Origin: Streptomyces pilosus
Lineage (GTDB): Bacteria > Actinomycetota > Actinomycetes > Streptomycetales > Streptomycetaceae
Reading direction: 5' to 3'
Assembly: GCF_014649835.1 (NCBI RefSeq)
Contig: NZ_BMTU01000010.1
Span: 124,001 to 188,000 of the forward strand
Length of the DNA stretch: 64,000 nt
The position numbers and the translations under genes were made by a program. The notes beneath the pieces are model-generated. The model did not search any database. It was not told the DNA's origin and saw nothing but the letters and a program-made list of their open reading frames with translations. Positions 1 to 8,290 of the stretch are shown piece after piece. Positions within the stretch are counted from its first letter, which is position 1; every line of letters starts with the position of its first letter.

Positions 1-296
1 CCGGGCACGACGGCCAGCTTCCCGGCCAGTTCCGCGGCGACACTGCCGCGCTCGGGCAGGGCGACGGTGGTGTACTCGGTCTCGCCGAGCACCGTCGGAC
101 CCGCCACCCGCAGTTCCCGGTCGGCGACGACGGCGAGGGTGGCGTCGTAGCGCTGCGGGAGGCCCTGGTAGCGCCACCCGGACTCCACGAGCAGGGCGCA
201 GGTCATCAGGACGGCGACACCGGCGGCGAGCGCGACGAACGTGGCGGCGAAGGCGCCCTTGCGGAAGCGCAGCATCCGCGCGGCGAGGTGCAGCAC
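1..296 (-). CDS. FtsX-like ABC transporter permease, N-terminal part (cut by window edge)
   Basis: The reading frame begins with a GTG four bases downstream of the stop of the ATPase gene, so the two are co-transcribed. About 98 codons are visible before the window ends. The translation starts VLHLAARMLRFRKGAFAATF, followed by a hydrophobic segment (about residues 15-37) and then a soluble stretch. This is the start expected of a MacB/FtsX-type permease, with one transmembrane helix followed by a large extracytoplasmic domain. With the LolD/MacB-like ATPase it would form an exporter or a mechanotransmission complex. The substrate cannot be told, and the rest of the protein is outside the window. 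Confidence 0.8.
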   Translation of the reverse strand, partial: MLHLAARMLRFRKGAFAATFVALAAGVAVLMTCALLVESGWRYQGLPQRYDATLAVVADRELRVAGPTVLGETEYTTVALPERGSVAAELAGKLAVVP

Positions 297-299
297 GGA

Positions 300-1064
300 T
301 CAGCCCTCCCGGATGGCGACGGGCCGGGAGCTGCCCCGCGGGGTCAGGTGTCCGGGGATCCGCTCGGGGGCCGGCTGGGGGACGTCCCGCACGATTCGCC
401 CGTCGGCGAGGACCAGCACGCGGTCGGCGCAGGACGCGGCGACCGGGTCGTGGGTCACCATGACGACGGTCTGTCCGGCCTCGTCGACAGCCGAGCGCAG
501 CAGGGCGAGGACGTCGGCCGCGGCGCGGCTGTCCAGGGCTCCGGTGGGCTCGTCGCAGAAGATGACGTCCGGGCGGGTGACGAGCGCCCGGGCGATCGCG
601 GCGCGCTGCTGCTGGCCGCCGGAGAGCTGGGCCGGCCGGTGGCGCAGCCGGTCGCCCAGTCCGACCCTCCCGATCACCTCGGCGACCCAGGCCGGGTCCG
701 GCCTGCGGCCCGACAGACGGGAGGGCAGCAGGATGTTCTGCTCCACGTCCAGCGCGCCCACCAGGTTGAACGCCTGGAACACGAATCCGACGCGGCTGCG
801 GCGCAGTTCGGTCAGCCGCTTCTCGGACATCGAGGACAGGTCCGTGCCGCCGATCCGCACTGTGCCGGAGCCGGGCCGGTCCAGCCCCGCCGCGCAGTGC
901 AGGAGGGTGCTCTTGCCGGAACCGGACGGTCCCGTGACGGCCGTCATGGTGCCGCGCACGAACTCGGCGCTGACGTCGTCCAGCGCCACGACCGGCTGGT
1001 GCGTGCCGTACGTCTTGTGCACGTGGTCGAGGCCGACGGCGACGTCGGCCGGGGTCACTGACAT
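300..1064 (-). CDS. ABC transporter ATP-binding protein (MacB/LolD type)
   Basis: This 254-residue nucleotide-binding subunit has every ABC landmark: Walker A GPSGSGKST (45-53), a Q-loop glutamine near 97, signature LSGGQQQR (147-154), Walker B ending in DEPTGALD (171-178) and the H-loop histidine at 205. The DEPTGALD form and the partner permease place it in the MacB/LolD/FtsE branch, which couples ATP hydrolysis to an FtsX-like permease. I chose the ATG at 1064 because the protein then starts directly before the conserved DHVHKTYG strand. The open frame continues upstream without domain support. The C-terminal tail of about 30 residues is unusual but unremarkable. The gene is divergent from the MFS exporter at 1365. 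Confidence 0.93.
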   Translation of the reverse strand: MSVTPADVAVGLDHVHKTYGTHQPVVALDDVSAEFVRGTMTAVTGPSGSGKSTLLHCAAGLDRPGSGTVRIGGTDLSSMSEKRLTELRRSRVGFVFQAFNLVGALDVEQNILLPSRLSGRRPDPAWVAEVIGRVGLGDRLRHRPAQLSGGQQQRAAIARALVTRPDVIFCDEPTGALDSRAAADVLALLRSAVDEAGQTVVMVTHDPVAASCADRVLVLADGRIVRDVPQPAPERIPGHLTPRGSSRPVAIREG

Positions 1065-1364
1065 GGTGGGGTGCCTTCCGGGCGGAGCGTGGGGCGGTAC
1101 GGTCACGACGGTAGAAGCCGCGGGTCGCCCCGCCCATGCAGCCAGTGACCGGACGCGGGTGGTGCAGGCACTACCGCCCGTGTGTCGCGATACCGGTGCG
1201 CGTGCGCCGGTGGAAGCTGCGCGGTCCTCGTGGCGGACGAGAACCTCGAGGCCGTGCTGCGGACCCGCGCGCCCATCACCCGTCCGGCGCCGCGGAGATC
1301 GAGTGGTGGGGGCCCAGGGGCGCGCGTACGGTCGAACGGTGGCTTCCCGAAAGGGCGACCCCGT

Positions 1365-2915
1365 ATGACCAGTCGACCCCGTCCCACTTCCGCGCCCCGG
1401 CACACCGAGCGCGACACCGGCGGCGGGAACGCGATGGCACTGCTGGTCATCGCTTCCTGCCAGCTGATGGTGGTGCTCGACATCACCATCGTGAACATCG
1501 CGCTGCCGGACATCCAGCGCTCCCTGGACTTCTCGACCACCAGCCTGTCCTGGGTGGTCAACGCCTACACGCTCACCTTCGGCGGGCTGTTGCTGCTCGG
1601 CGGCCGGGCCGGTGACATCCTCGGCAGACGGCGCGTCTTCGTCTTCGGGGTGCTGCTCTTCGTCCTGGCCTCCCTGCTCGGCGGGTTGGCCCAGAACCCC
1701 GGTCAACTGCTGGCCGCCCGCGCCCTGCAGGGCGTGGGGGGCGCGATCGCCTCGCCCACGTCACTCGCGCTCATCAGCACCACCTTCCGCGAGGGACCGG
1801 AACGCAACCGGGCCTTCGGGGTGTTCGCCGCCGTGTCGGCGGGCGGCGGCGCGATCGGGCTGCTCGCGGGCGGCATGCTGGTCGAGTGGCTGAACTGGCG
1901 GTGGGTGCTCTTCGTCAACGTCCCGATCGGGCTTCTCATCGTCCTCGCCACCCCGCGCTTCATCAAGGAGTCGCAGCGCCATCCCGGGCACTTCGACGTC
2001 ACCGGCGCCCTGACCTCCACCGTCGGCATGGTGCTGCTGGTCTACGGGTTCATCAGGGCCGCCCAGGACGGCTGGGGGGACACCCTCACACTGGTCTCGT
2101 TCGCGGTGGCCGTCGTCGTCCTCGCCGTGTTCGTGCTGGTCGAGCGGAGGTCGCGGCAGCCGATCACCCCGCTGCACATGTTCGCGGACCGGAACCGGGC
2201 GGGCACGTACGGCATCATGCTGTGCCTGGCGGCGGCGATGTTCGGCATGTTCTTCTTCCTGACGCTGTTCGTGCAGAACGTGCTGGACTTCAGCCCGCTG
2301 CGGGCGGGACTCGCCTTCCTGCCGGTGAGCGCGGTCATCGCGGTCGGCGCGGGGCTGGCCTCGCGGTTCCTGCCCGTGTACGGGCCCAAACCCTTCATGG
2401 TGGTGGGCGGTCTCCTCGCGGCGGCCGGTCTGGCCTGGCTGACCCTGACCGACGTCCACTCCACGTACGCGGGCAGCGTCCTCGGTCCGATGCTGGTCTT
2501 CAGCCTCGGCATGGGCATGGAGTTCGTGTCGCTGACCCTCATGGCGCTGTCGAACGTCGCCGTCCGGGAGACGGGCGCCGCCTCCGGGCTGCTCAACGCC
2601 ACCCAGCAGGTGGGGGGTTCGCTCGGCCTGTCCATACTGGTCACCATGTACGGCACGGCGAGCGGCAACGAGGCGGAGAAGCAGGTGCCGCGCTTCCTCC
2701 AGCAGGCCACCCCCGCCGAGCGCCTGCAGTTCCGGCGCACCGGGGAGCTGCCCGCGCCCTGGGCGGACGAGGTCCTGACCGCGGGCGTCTCCGCCGCGTT
2801 CGTCACGGCGGCCGTCTTCGCCGCGGTGGCCGCGCTGATCGCCGTACTGGCCATCCAGGTACGCCCCTCGGACCTGCAGCGCCTCCAGGGCGGCGCGGTA
2901 CCCGGTCCGGGGTGA
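1365..2915 (+). CDS. MFS drug exporter, DHA2 family (14 TM)
   Basis: The 516-residue protein is a proton-coupled efflux permease of the DHA2 (EmrB/QacA-like) family. It opens with a short polar tail, then TM1 carries the family's LDITIVNIALPDIQ motif. The loop between TM2 and TM3 carries the GRAGDILGRRR motif typical of MFS, and hydrophobic segments continue in number and length consistent with 14 helices. The open frame extends 61 codons upstream, but the ATG at 1365 fits family length and starts just before the first helix. The ABM-domain gene follows after 12 bases with a GGAAGGAG-like ribosome site, so both are probably one operon. The exported compound is unknown. Confidence 0.92.
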   Translation: MTSRPRPTSAPRHTERDTGGGNAMALLVIASCQLMVVLDITIVNIALPDIQRSLDFSTTSLSWVVNAYTLTFGGLLLLGGRAGDILGRRRVFVFGVLLFVLASLLGGLAQNPGQLLAARALQGVGGAIASPTSLALISTTFREGPERNRAFGVFAAVSAGGGAIGLLAGGMLVEWLNWRWVLFVNVPIGLLIVLATPRFIKESQRHPGHFDVTGALTSTVGMVLLVYGFIRAAQDGWGDTLTLVSFAVAVVVLAVFVLVERRSRQPITPLHMFADRNRAGTYGIMLCLAAAMFGMFFFLTLFVQNVLDFSPLRAGLAFLPVSAVIAVGAGLASRFLPVYGPKPFMVVGGLLAAAGLAWLTLTDVHSTYAGSVLGPMLVFSLGMGMEFVSLTLMALSNVAVRETGAASGLLNATQQVGGSLGLSILVTMYGTASGNEAEKQVPRFLQQATPAERLQFRRTGELPAPWADEVLTAGVSAAFVTAAVFAAVAALIAVLAIQVRPSDLQRLQGGAVPGPG

Positions 2916-2927
2916 GGAAGGAGACCG

Positions 2928-3260
2928 ATGATCTTCATCACCGCCAAGTTCCGGGTCCGTCCCGAGGACGCCGACCAGTGGCCGGAGATCGCCGCGGACT
3001 TCACCGCGGCGACCCGGGCGGAGCCGGGCTGTCTGTGGTTCGACTGGTCCCGCAGCCTCGACGACCCGACGGAGTACGTCCTGGTCGAGGCGTTCCGCGA
3101 CGAGGACGCGGGCGCGGCCCACGTGCGCTCGGAGCACTTCCGCACCGCACAGCGGACGTTGCCGCCGCACCTGGCCGCGACGCCCCGGATCGTGAACGCG
3201 TCGGTCCCGCAGGACGACTGGTCGGAGCTGGGCGAGATGCGCGTGACGGGGCAGGGGTGA
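2928..3260 (+). CDS. Antibiotic biosynthesis monooxygenase (ABM) domain protein
   Basis: A 110-residue single-domain protein of the dimeric ferredoxin-like alpha/beta barrel fold. It starts MIFITAKFRVRPE and contains the family's EPGCLWFDWSRSLDDPTEYVLVEAFRDEDA block, which resembles YgiN-type quinol monooxygenases and ABM proteins. Such proteins oxidise quinols or polyketide-like aromatics without cofactors, but many members have no assigned substrate. The start codon has a good ribosome site (AAGGAG, spacing about 6). It lies 12 bases behind the exporter, so modification plus export of a redox-active aromatic is a reasonable inference. Its stop faces that of the next gene at a distance of only six bases. 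Confidence 0.85.
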   Translation: MIFITAKFRVRPEDADQWPEIAADFTAATRAEPGCLWFDWSRSLDDPTEYVLVEAFRDEDAGAAHVRSEHFRTAQRTLPPHLAATPRIVNASVPQDDWSELGEMRVTGQG

Positions 3261-3266
3261 ACCGTC

Positions 3267-4133
3267 TCAGCGGCCGCGCCGGGGCACCCGCAGCTCCGCG
3301 ACCACCGGCAGGTGGTCGGACGCCTCCGTCGCCATGGTGCGGGCGCCGGTCACCCTGATGCCGGGTGAGACGGTGACCAGGTCGATGCGCTTGACCGGAG
3401 CGGCCGCCGGATAGGTGGCGCCGCCGTGCGGGGCGGCGTCCCGCACCGCCTGCCACAGTGGCGCCAACTCCGGTGCACCGGGCTCGGCGTTGAAGTCGCC
3501 GACGAGGACCTTCGGCCCGTGGTCCGCGGACAGCACGGCGAGCATGTCCGCCACCTGGGCGGAGCGGACCGAGGGGTCGGCCCGGTGGTCGAGGTGCGTG
3601 GAGTAGACGTGCACCCGTGCGCCCCGCACGTCGACCACCACTTCGGCGAAGCCGGGTGCCGGGGCCGGCACCGGGTCGGGCGACTGGGTGGAGAGCCGGG
3701 TGATCTCGTGGTTCTCGGCGTGGAGCACCGGGTGGCGGCTGAGCACGGCGACCCCGTACTGTCGGCGTTCGCCGTCCGGGCCCGCGGGGTCGAGGTCGTA
3801 GATCGGGGCGAAGAACACCCGCATGCGCAGCTTCCCGGCGAGTGCGCGTGCCTCGTCGGCGAACTCGCTGCGGGCGCCCCAGTGCACGTCGACCTCCTGG
3901 AGACCGATGACGTCGGCGTCCAGCGCGCGCAGGGCGGCCGCGGTGCGGTCGAGGTCGAAGACCTGGTCCTGCCCGGCCCCGGCGTGGATGTTGTAGGTCG
4001 CCACCCGCAGCGGTACCGCGGGGCCCCGGGAGCCGGGGGCTCCGGCGGCCGCGGCCGTCGCGGGGGCCGCCACCGCGAGCAGTACGGTGGCGAGGACGGC
4101 GGTGGCACGGGCGGGGCGGCGGAATCCGGGCAT
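3267..4133 (-). CDS. Secreted endonuclease/exonuclease/phosphatase family protein
   Basis: The 288-residue protein begins with a signal peptide (basic MPGFRRPARA, a hydrophobic core, then alanine-rich APATAAAAGAP near residue 30). It continues with the EEP fold: YNIHAG, LQEVD (metal-binding Glu), a STHLDH segment, GDFNAEPG (catalytic Asp/Asn) and a C-terminal SDHLPVV (catalytic His). These are the residues used by DNase I, sphingomyelinase and inositol phosphatase relatives to cleave phosphodiesters with Mg2+. It should act outside the membrane. Whether the substrate is nucleic acid or a phospholipid head group cannot be told. The ATG at 4133 was chosen because it gives an intact signal peptide. 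Confidence 0.88.
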   Translation of the reverse strand: MPGFRRPARATAVLATVLLAVAAPATAAAAGAPGSRGPAVPLRVATYNIHAGAGQDQVFDLDRTAAALRALDADVIGLQEVDVHWGARSEFADEARALAGKLRMRVFFAPIYDLDPAGPDGERRQYGVAVLSRHPVLHAENHEITRLSTQSPDPVPAPAPGFAEVVVDVRGARVHVYSTHLDHRADPSVRSAQVADMLAVLSADHGPKVLVGDFNAEPGAPELAPLWQAVRDAAPHGGATYPAAAPVKRIDLVTVSPGIRVTGARTMATEASDHLPVVAELRVPRRGR

Positions 4134-4267
4134 GCCTTCTCCAGGTCGCGTCGGGGCGGGACGGTTCCGAGCGGGCGGGCTGGGACCGGGTGTCCGGTCA
4201 CCCGCAGAATGGAAGCACAGGCGTCCCGCGCCCACGGGGCTTCGGCACGATCCGGACGCCGGACGGC

Positions 4268-5200
4268 TCAACTCCTGCGGCCCGGAGGTCCCGTGGGCCG
4301 CAGGTCCCGGATGAGCGTGAGCACCAGGCCGGTGGTGCGGGCCAGGTGGGTGCGGCCGTCGGGGCGGTGCGCCACCGGGCTGATGTAACTGCGCGGGCCG
4401 ACGTGGGTGGCCGGGTCCAGCCGGTGCACCGTGACCTTCCCGGCGCGCCGGGCCCGGTTCCATCCGCTGCGCCGCAGCAGCCGCCACCGCTGCGGGAAGA
4501 TCCAGGTGCAGAGCCGTTCGATCCGGTCGTGGGCGCTGGTGAGCCGGTGCAGGTGACAGGCGTGGGTGAGGTCGTTGGCGCCGTTGTGGAAACCGCCGAG
4601 GGTGATCAGCAGGAGCGGGGCACGCAGCCGGGCGTGCAGTTCCTCCACCGCTCCGGTGGCGACCTGGGCGCCGCCGCTGTAGCCGAGCAGCACCACCGGG
4701 ACGCCGCTGCGCGGACGGTAGCCCGCCAGCCTCAGCTGGTCGGCGATCTGGGCGCCGACGGCACGGTTGTACAGGGGGCGGTAGCGGCGGTCGGCGGCGA
4801 CGAAGATCTGCATGACGTTGTGCAGGAAGAGCAGGAGCCCGGCGTGCCGGCGGATCCACTCCCACACGGGCCGCCCGGCGAGCGGCGCGGCCAGCGGGGA
4901 GTAGGGCTGCACCTGTCCGAGCACCCGCAGGCCGGGGTCCGCGGCGATCAGGGCCTGGACGAGCCGGCCCCCGTCACGCGTGTCGGTGAAGCGGCGTTTG
5001 CCGATGCCGTCCAGGTAGACCAGGTAGGCGTCCGGGGGACGGTCGGGTTCCGCGCCCCGGGCGTAGGGCATGCCGGGCGGGAGCCGGTTGGCGGGAGCGC
5101 GCCATCCGGCGGTGTAGAGCATCACCTCGTAGCGGGCGAGCAGGGCTTCGACGAGCAGCACCGGGCCGAGGACCAGGGCGAGCAGCGGGAACCAGGTCAT
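4268..5200 (-). CDS. Membrane-anchored protein with lipase-like GYSGG motif
   Basis: A 310-residue protein with one N-terminal hydrophobic helix (residues 4-22) and a soluble domain that contains GYSGG at 173-177. This is the GxSxG nucleophile elbow of alpha/beta hydrolases, flanked by a hydrophobic strand (VPVVLLGYSGGAQVA). Further on, LITLGGFHNGANDLTHACHLHRL could supply acidic and His residues, but I cannot fix the triad. I do not recognise a named family. The start ATG overlaps the stop of the membrane-protein gene upstream (ATGA), so it is the last gene of a translationally coupled operon with a glycosyltransferase. A role in processing a glycosylated lipid is inference only. Confidence 0.8.
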   Translation of the reverse strand: MTWFPLLALVLGPVLLVEALLARYEVMLYTAGWRAPANRLPPGMPYARGAEPDRPPDAYLVYLDGIGKRRFTDTRDGGRLVQALIAADPGLRVLGQVQPYSPLAAPLAGRPVWEWIRRHAGLLLFLHNVMQIFVAADRRYRPLYNRAVGAQIADQLRLAGYRPRSGVPVVLLGYSGGAQVATGAVEELHARLRAPLLLITLGGFHNGANDLTHACHLHRLTSAHDRIERLCTWIFPQRWRLLRRSGWNRARRAGKVTVHRLDPATHVGPRSYISPVAHRPDGRTHLARTTGLVLTLIRDLRPTGPPGRRS

Positions 5201-5691
5201 GCGGGCAGCTCCCGGGGTCCTGCGGTGCCGGTCCGCGCGACCACGCGGCGCACGGCCTCGACGACGGCGGCGAGCCCCACTCCGGCGAGGGCCAGGCACC
5301 CGGCGGCGGTCCACCAGGTCACGCCGGTGGCCGCGGCGAGGGGTCCGGCGAGGCCCGCTCCGACGCCCAGCAGCAGCGACAGGTGCAGCAGCGGCCCGAG
5401 CAGCGGGAACGCGATGACGGCGCAGAGCAGCAGCGGGGCGACCTGGGCCGGCGTCCAGGTCAGCGCGGTGGCGTCGGACACCACCGGCACGGACCGGCCG
5501 AGCCGGGCGAGAGCCCACGCGGTCAGCGGCCACAGCGCGATCACCGCGCTCTCGACCGCAGTGCCGGTCAGCAGGAGGCCGCACACGACGGGCCGCGACA
5601 CGCGGGACCGGCGCGCGACCAGCGGCAGGATGCGGCCGGCGGCCTCGGACAGGCCGGCGAGCACCACCAGGACGACGGCGACGGGGGTCAC
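5197..5691 (-). CDS. Small integral membrane protein
   Basis: A 164-residue protein that is mostly hydrophobic. Four or five helices are apparent: residues 3-15, about 38-60, about 80-110 and 120-145. Short basic loops separate them, and the tail is charged (VEAVRRVVARTG). I recognise no conserved domain. It starts at a GTG that overlaps the stop of the glycosyltransferase gene (GTGA), and its stop overlaps the start of the lipase-like gene (ATGA), so all three should be made in fixed ratio. It may anchor the flanking enzymes or move their product across the membrane. That is inferred from the coupling alone. Confidence 0.72.
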   Translation of the reverse strand: MTPVAVVLVVLAGLSEAAGRILPLVARRSRVSRPVVCGLLLTGTAVESAVIALWPLTAWALARLGRSVPVVSDATALTWTPAQVAPLLLCAVIAFPLLGPLLHLSLLLGVGAGLAGPLAAATGVTWWTAAGCLALAGVGLAAVVEAVRRVVARTGTAGPRELPA

Positions 5692-6917
5692 GGCCGGCAC
5701 TCCTGTGGTGAGTCGACCGTATTCACCCGGCCGGGGCCGCCGGACCGGCGCAGGTACTCCTCGAGCTCGTCGGCGGCACGCCGGGGGCCGCCCGCCTCGC
5801 GCTGGGCGGTCCGCAGGCCGGCGGCCGCGGCCCGGAAGCCGGGCTCGGTGAGCAGGCGCCGGGCGAGGGCGGTCACCCGGGCCGCGGTGACGTCCTCGGT
5901 GCGCAGGGACAGTCCGGCACCGAGTGCGACGACCCGGCGGGCGACCAGCGGCTGGTCGGCTCCCTGGGGGACGACCAGCAGCGGGACACCGGCGTCGAGG
6001 GCCTCGTTGACCCCGTTCATGCCGCCGTGGGTGACGAACAGCGCGGCCCGGTCCAGGACGTCCGGCTGCGGGACGAAGCGGCGGGCCGTCACATGGGACG
6101 GCAGGGGGCCCAGCAGGGCGGGGTCGGTGTGTCCGGTGGAGACGACCACGGTGCCCGCCAGGGGCGCCAGCGCCTGCGTGAAGGTGCGCAGGACGCGCGG
6201 GTCCGCGTCGAACACGGTGCCCAGCGAGGCGTACAGCACCGGTGGGCGCAGGAGGTCGAGCGGGAACGACGGGTCGTGGGGACGGGCTCCGACGCTGGGG
6301 CCGACGAAGCGGTACGACGGGCCGAAGGTCTCCGCGCGGGGCTGGAACGCTCGTGAGGTGAACACCAGGTTGAGCGGCTGGCGTGCGTTGGCCAGGTCGA
6401 GCAGGGGCAGGCCCCGGGTGCGGTGGCGGCGGGACAGCCGGCGCCGCGACCGCAGGTAGCCGCGGACGGTGCCGGGCCGGGCCGCCGCCGCGGCCAGCAG
6501 GTGCCGCGACGCGCCGGTGGGGCTGGGCACGGACCGGTTGAACGCCATGGTGGTGAACACCGAGGCCGCGGGCACCCCGAGTTCGTTCGCCGCGACGGGG
6601 CCCCACGGACAGGCGGATCCGTGGACGATCAGGTCGGGCCGGGTGCGGCGCAGGTCGGACAGCACGGAGGGCAGCACGCCGACGGCGGTGCGGGCGAGGT
6701 GGTCCAGGAGCGTGAGCGGCGTCGGCCGGCCGGAGAACGGCGGGCCGTCGCCGGGGCAGAGGTACACGGTCGCGCCGGTGGCCGCCACCGCGTCGGCGAA
6801 GGCGGCGGTGGTGTGGCAGGTGACGGTGTGCCCGCGGTGGACGAGTTCGGCCATGACCGGCAGGGTCGGGTTGACGTGTCCGTGGAGGGGGACGGTGAGG
6901 AACGCGATGGTGCTCAT
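5688..6917 (-). CDS. GT1-family (MGT-like) glycosyltransferase
   Basis: The 409-residue protein is a GT-B-fold transferase of the macrolide/UGT type. The N-terminal acceptor domain starts MSTIAFLTVPLHGHVNPTLP with the conserved HGHVNP segment. The C-terminal donor domain holds THGGMNGVNEALDAGVPLLV and then PQGADQPLVARR, the nucleotide-sugar-binding signature of this family. It transfers a sugar from an NDP-sugar to a small hydrophobic acceptor, and neither partner can be read from sequence. The start ATG overlaps the stop of a 71-codon ORF upstream (ATGA). The downstream membrane and lipase-like genes are coupled by overlaps. An ECF41-like promoter lies about 270 bases upstream of this start. 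Confidence 0.9.
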   Translation of the reverse strand: MSTIAFLTVPLHGHVNPTLPVMAELVHRGHTVTCHTTAAFADAVAATGATVYLCPGDGPPFSGRPTPLTLLDHLARTAVGVLPSVLSDLRRTRPDLIVHGSACPWGPVAANELGVPAASVFTTMAFNRSVPSPTGASRHLLAAAAARPGTVRGYLRSRRRLSRRHRTRGLPLLDLANARQPLNLVFTSRAFQPRAETFGPSYRFVGPSVGARPHDPSFPLDLLRPPVLYASLGTVFDADPRVLRTFTQALAPLAGTVVVSTGHTDPALLGPLPSHVTARRFVPQPDVLDRAALFVTHGGMNGVNEALDAGVPLLVVPQGADQPLVARRVVALGAGLSLRTEDVTAARVTALARRLLTEPGFRAAAAGLRTAQREAGGPRRAADELEEYLRRSGGPGRVNTVDSPQECRP

Positions 6918-7129
6918 CGGCCGGCCCCCGTACGGGGGCCGTGGCGGTCGGCGCGCATGCCGTCGGGCAGGGGTCCCGCGGCGAGGGCGGCGGTGTCGGC
7001 CGTCCCCGGCGGCTCCGCTCCGGAGGCGCCCTTCCGCAGTCCGGTGGGCGCGGCCCCGGGCGCGCCCCCGTCTCCTCCCGCTTCCGCCGCCACGGGCCGG
7101 GGCAGGCCCCGCGGACCCAAGCCAGTCAT
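6914..7129 (-). CDS. Possible small Ala/Gly/Pro-rich protein, first gene of the glycosyltransferase operon
   Basis: A 71-codon ORF beginning MTGLGPRGLPRPVAAEAGG, with no cysteine, no membrane segment and no recognised domain. Three things argue for translation: a GGAAGGG ribosome site lies 8 bases before the ATG, the stop overlaps the glycosyltransferase start (ATGA), and an ECF41-like promoter ends about 53 bases upstream. Its composition is low in complexity and could also arise from GC-rich non-coding leader, so the coding status is uncertain. If real, it may serve mainly to couple translation into the operon. Confidence 0.4.
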   Translation of the reverse strand: MTGLGPRGLPRPVAAEAGGDGGAPGAAPTGLRKGASGAEPPGTADTAALAAGPLPDGMRADRHGPRTGAGR

Positions 7130-7182
7130 GCGTTCATCCCTTCCGGTCAGGACGCCGCGTCGTCGGCGTCTTCCGTCCCATG

Positions 7183-7209
7183 GACCGGACAGCCGTGCCG
7201 TCTGTGACA
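7183..7209 (-). promoter_or_regulatory. ECF41-type promoter of the glycosyltransferase operon
   Basis: On the minus strand TGTCACA (7209-7203) is followed after exactly 15 bases by CGGTC (7187-7183). The same pair with the same spacing precedes the oxidoreductase gene at 8144 and the decarboxylase-family gene at 11131. The -35 element matches the TGTCACA described for ECF41 sigma factors, and the -10 resembles their CGTC element. The site lies 53 bases before the small ORF and would drive all four downstream genes. Confidence 0.6.
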
Positions 7210-7352
7210 GGGGGATCGTCGTGGTGGTCCCGGACCGCTGAAGGTTTCCGGGCAGTCGGTGCTGCCGCCGGCACCGGGAGAGGGTCGACCGGCGCGGGAA
7301 CGTGCCCGCCCGGCCGGTGCCGATCAGCGACCGGGAAACGGGCGCGGAGGAA

Positions 7353-7386
7353 CGGCCCCGGTCCCCGTCGCCGGGGTCCGGGGCCG
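7353..7386. terminator. GC-rich hairpin behind the NmrA-like gene
   Basis: GGCCCCGG (7354-7361) pairs with CCGGGGCC (7378-7385), with a further inner CCCCG/CGGGG pairing. It lies 12 bases past the stop of the oxidoreductase gene and upstream of the glycosyltransferase promoter, as a terminator would. No T-run follows, which is common in Streptomyces. The rest of 7130-7397 holds the promoter and no gene. Confidence 0.5.
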
Positions 7387-7397
7387 GGTCCCGGAGG

Positions 7398-8144
7398 TCA
7401 GCTCTGCCGCGCGAGCCAGTCGGTGTAGCCGGTCCCGGCGAGCCGGGCGTCCGGACCGGGGAGCAGGGTGTTCTCCTCCAGCGGGGCGCCGGAGTAGCCC
7501 GCCCGGGGGTCGGTCACCACGGTGCGCGGGTCGTTCCGGGCGGTGAGGGTCGTACGGATGATCTCGTCCAGCCCGAACGCCTCGGGGCCGGCGACCTCCA
7601 CCGTCCCCTCGACGGGCGTGCCGACGGCCGTACGGGCCACGGCCGCGGCCACGTCGTCGGAGTGGATCGGCTGGATCCTGGCCGGGGAGAGGCGCACGGT
7701 GTTCCCCTCGGTCGCCATGTCGGCGATGCCCGTCATGAACTCGAAGAACTGCGTGGCACGGACGAGGGAGTACGGCAGGCCGGACTCCCGGACCAGGTTC
7801 TCCTGCGCCTGCTTGGCGCGGAAGTAGCCGCTCTCCTGGAGCCGGTCGGTGCCCACCACGGACAGTGCGACATGGTGGGTCACACCGGCCTCGGCCCCGG
7901 CCCTGAGGAGGTTGGCGGTCGAGGTGCGGAAGAACTCCATGACGGCGTCGTCCGCGAACGACGGCGAGTTGGAGACGTCGACCACGACCGAGGCGCCCCG
8001 GAGGACCTCGGCCAGGCCCTCGCCGGTGAGTGTGTTGACGCCGGTGCCGGGCGCGGCCGGCACCGCCTCGTGCCCTTCTGCCCTGAGCCTGTCGACCGTC
8101 TTCGAGCCGATGAGCCCGGTACCGCCGATCACTACGACCTTCAT
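7398..8144 (-). CDS. NmrA/SDR-like NAD(P)-binding oxidoreductase (ECF41-linked)
   Basis: The 248-residue protein is an atypical short-chain dehydrogenase of the NmrA/NAD-binding type. It opens with MKVVVIGGTGLIG, the glycine-rich dinucleotide loop, followed by the expected strand order, a VVDVSNSPSF segment, an AKQAQENLVRESGLPY helix and the RATQFFEF block. Such proteins reduce or epimerise small substrates, or act as redox sensors. ECF41 sigma factors are known to control neighbouring genes of exactly this type (the COE group: carboxymuconolactone decarboxylase, oxidoreductase, epimerase). Here the ECF41 gene is directly upstream on the same strand, and an ECF41-like promoter sits 48 bases before the start. 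The substrate is unknown. Confidence 0.87.
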   Translation of the reverse strand: MKVVVIGGTGLIGSKTVDRLRAEGHEAVPAAPGTGVNTLTGEGLAEVLRGASVVVDVSNSPSFADDAVMEFFRTSTANLLRAGAEAGVTHHVALSVVGTDRLQESGYFRAKQAQENLVRESGLPYSLVRATQFFEFMTGIADMATEGNTVRLSPARIQPIHSDDVAAAVARTAVGTPVEGTVEVAGPEAFGLDEIIRTTLTARNDPRTVVTDPRAGYSGAPLEENTLLPGPDARLAGTGYTDWLARQS

Positions 8145-8192
8145 GAGGTGGTTCCTCTCGGTGGGAGTTCTCACTATGTCCTCACCGCGAAG

Positions 8193-8219
8193 GACCGGAC
8201 GTGCGCCGCGCGTGTGACA
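8193..8219 (-). promoter_or_regulatory. ECF41-type promoter of the NmrA-like gene
   Basis: TGTCACA (8219-8213, minus strand), then 15 bases, then CGGTC (8197-8193). The element separates the sigma gene (stop at 8291) from its presumed target, so the two are not simply one operon. The last nine bases (GTCCGGTCC) are shared with the promoter at 7183-7209. Confidence 0.65.
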
Positions 8220-8290
8220 GCGGGCCGGGCGTCCGTACCGGGGACACGTCCGGTACGGACGCGCCGACCGCCGCCCCGGCCGGTGGTCCC

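Noticed and set aside
4268..7129. Whether the glycosyltransferase operon is part of a secondary-metabolite gene cluster
   Set aside because: No polyketide, peptide synthetase, terpene or deoxysugar genes are adjacent, so a standard cluster cannot be claimed.
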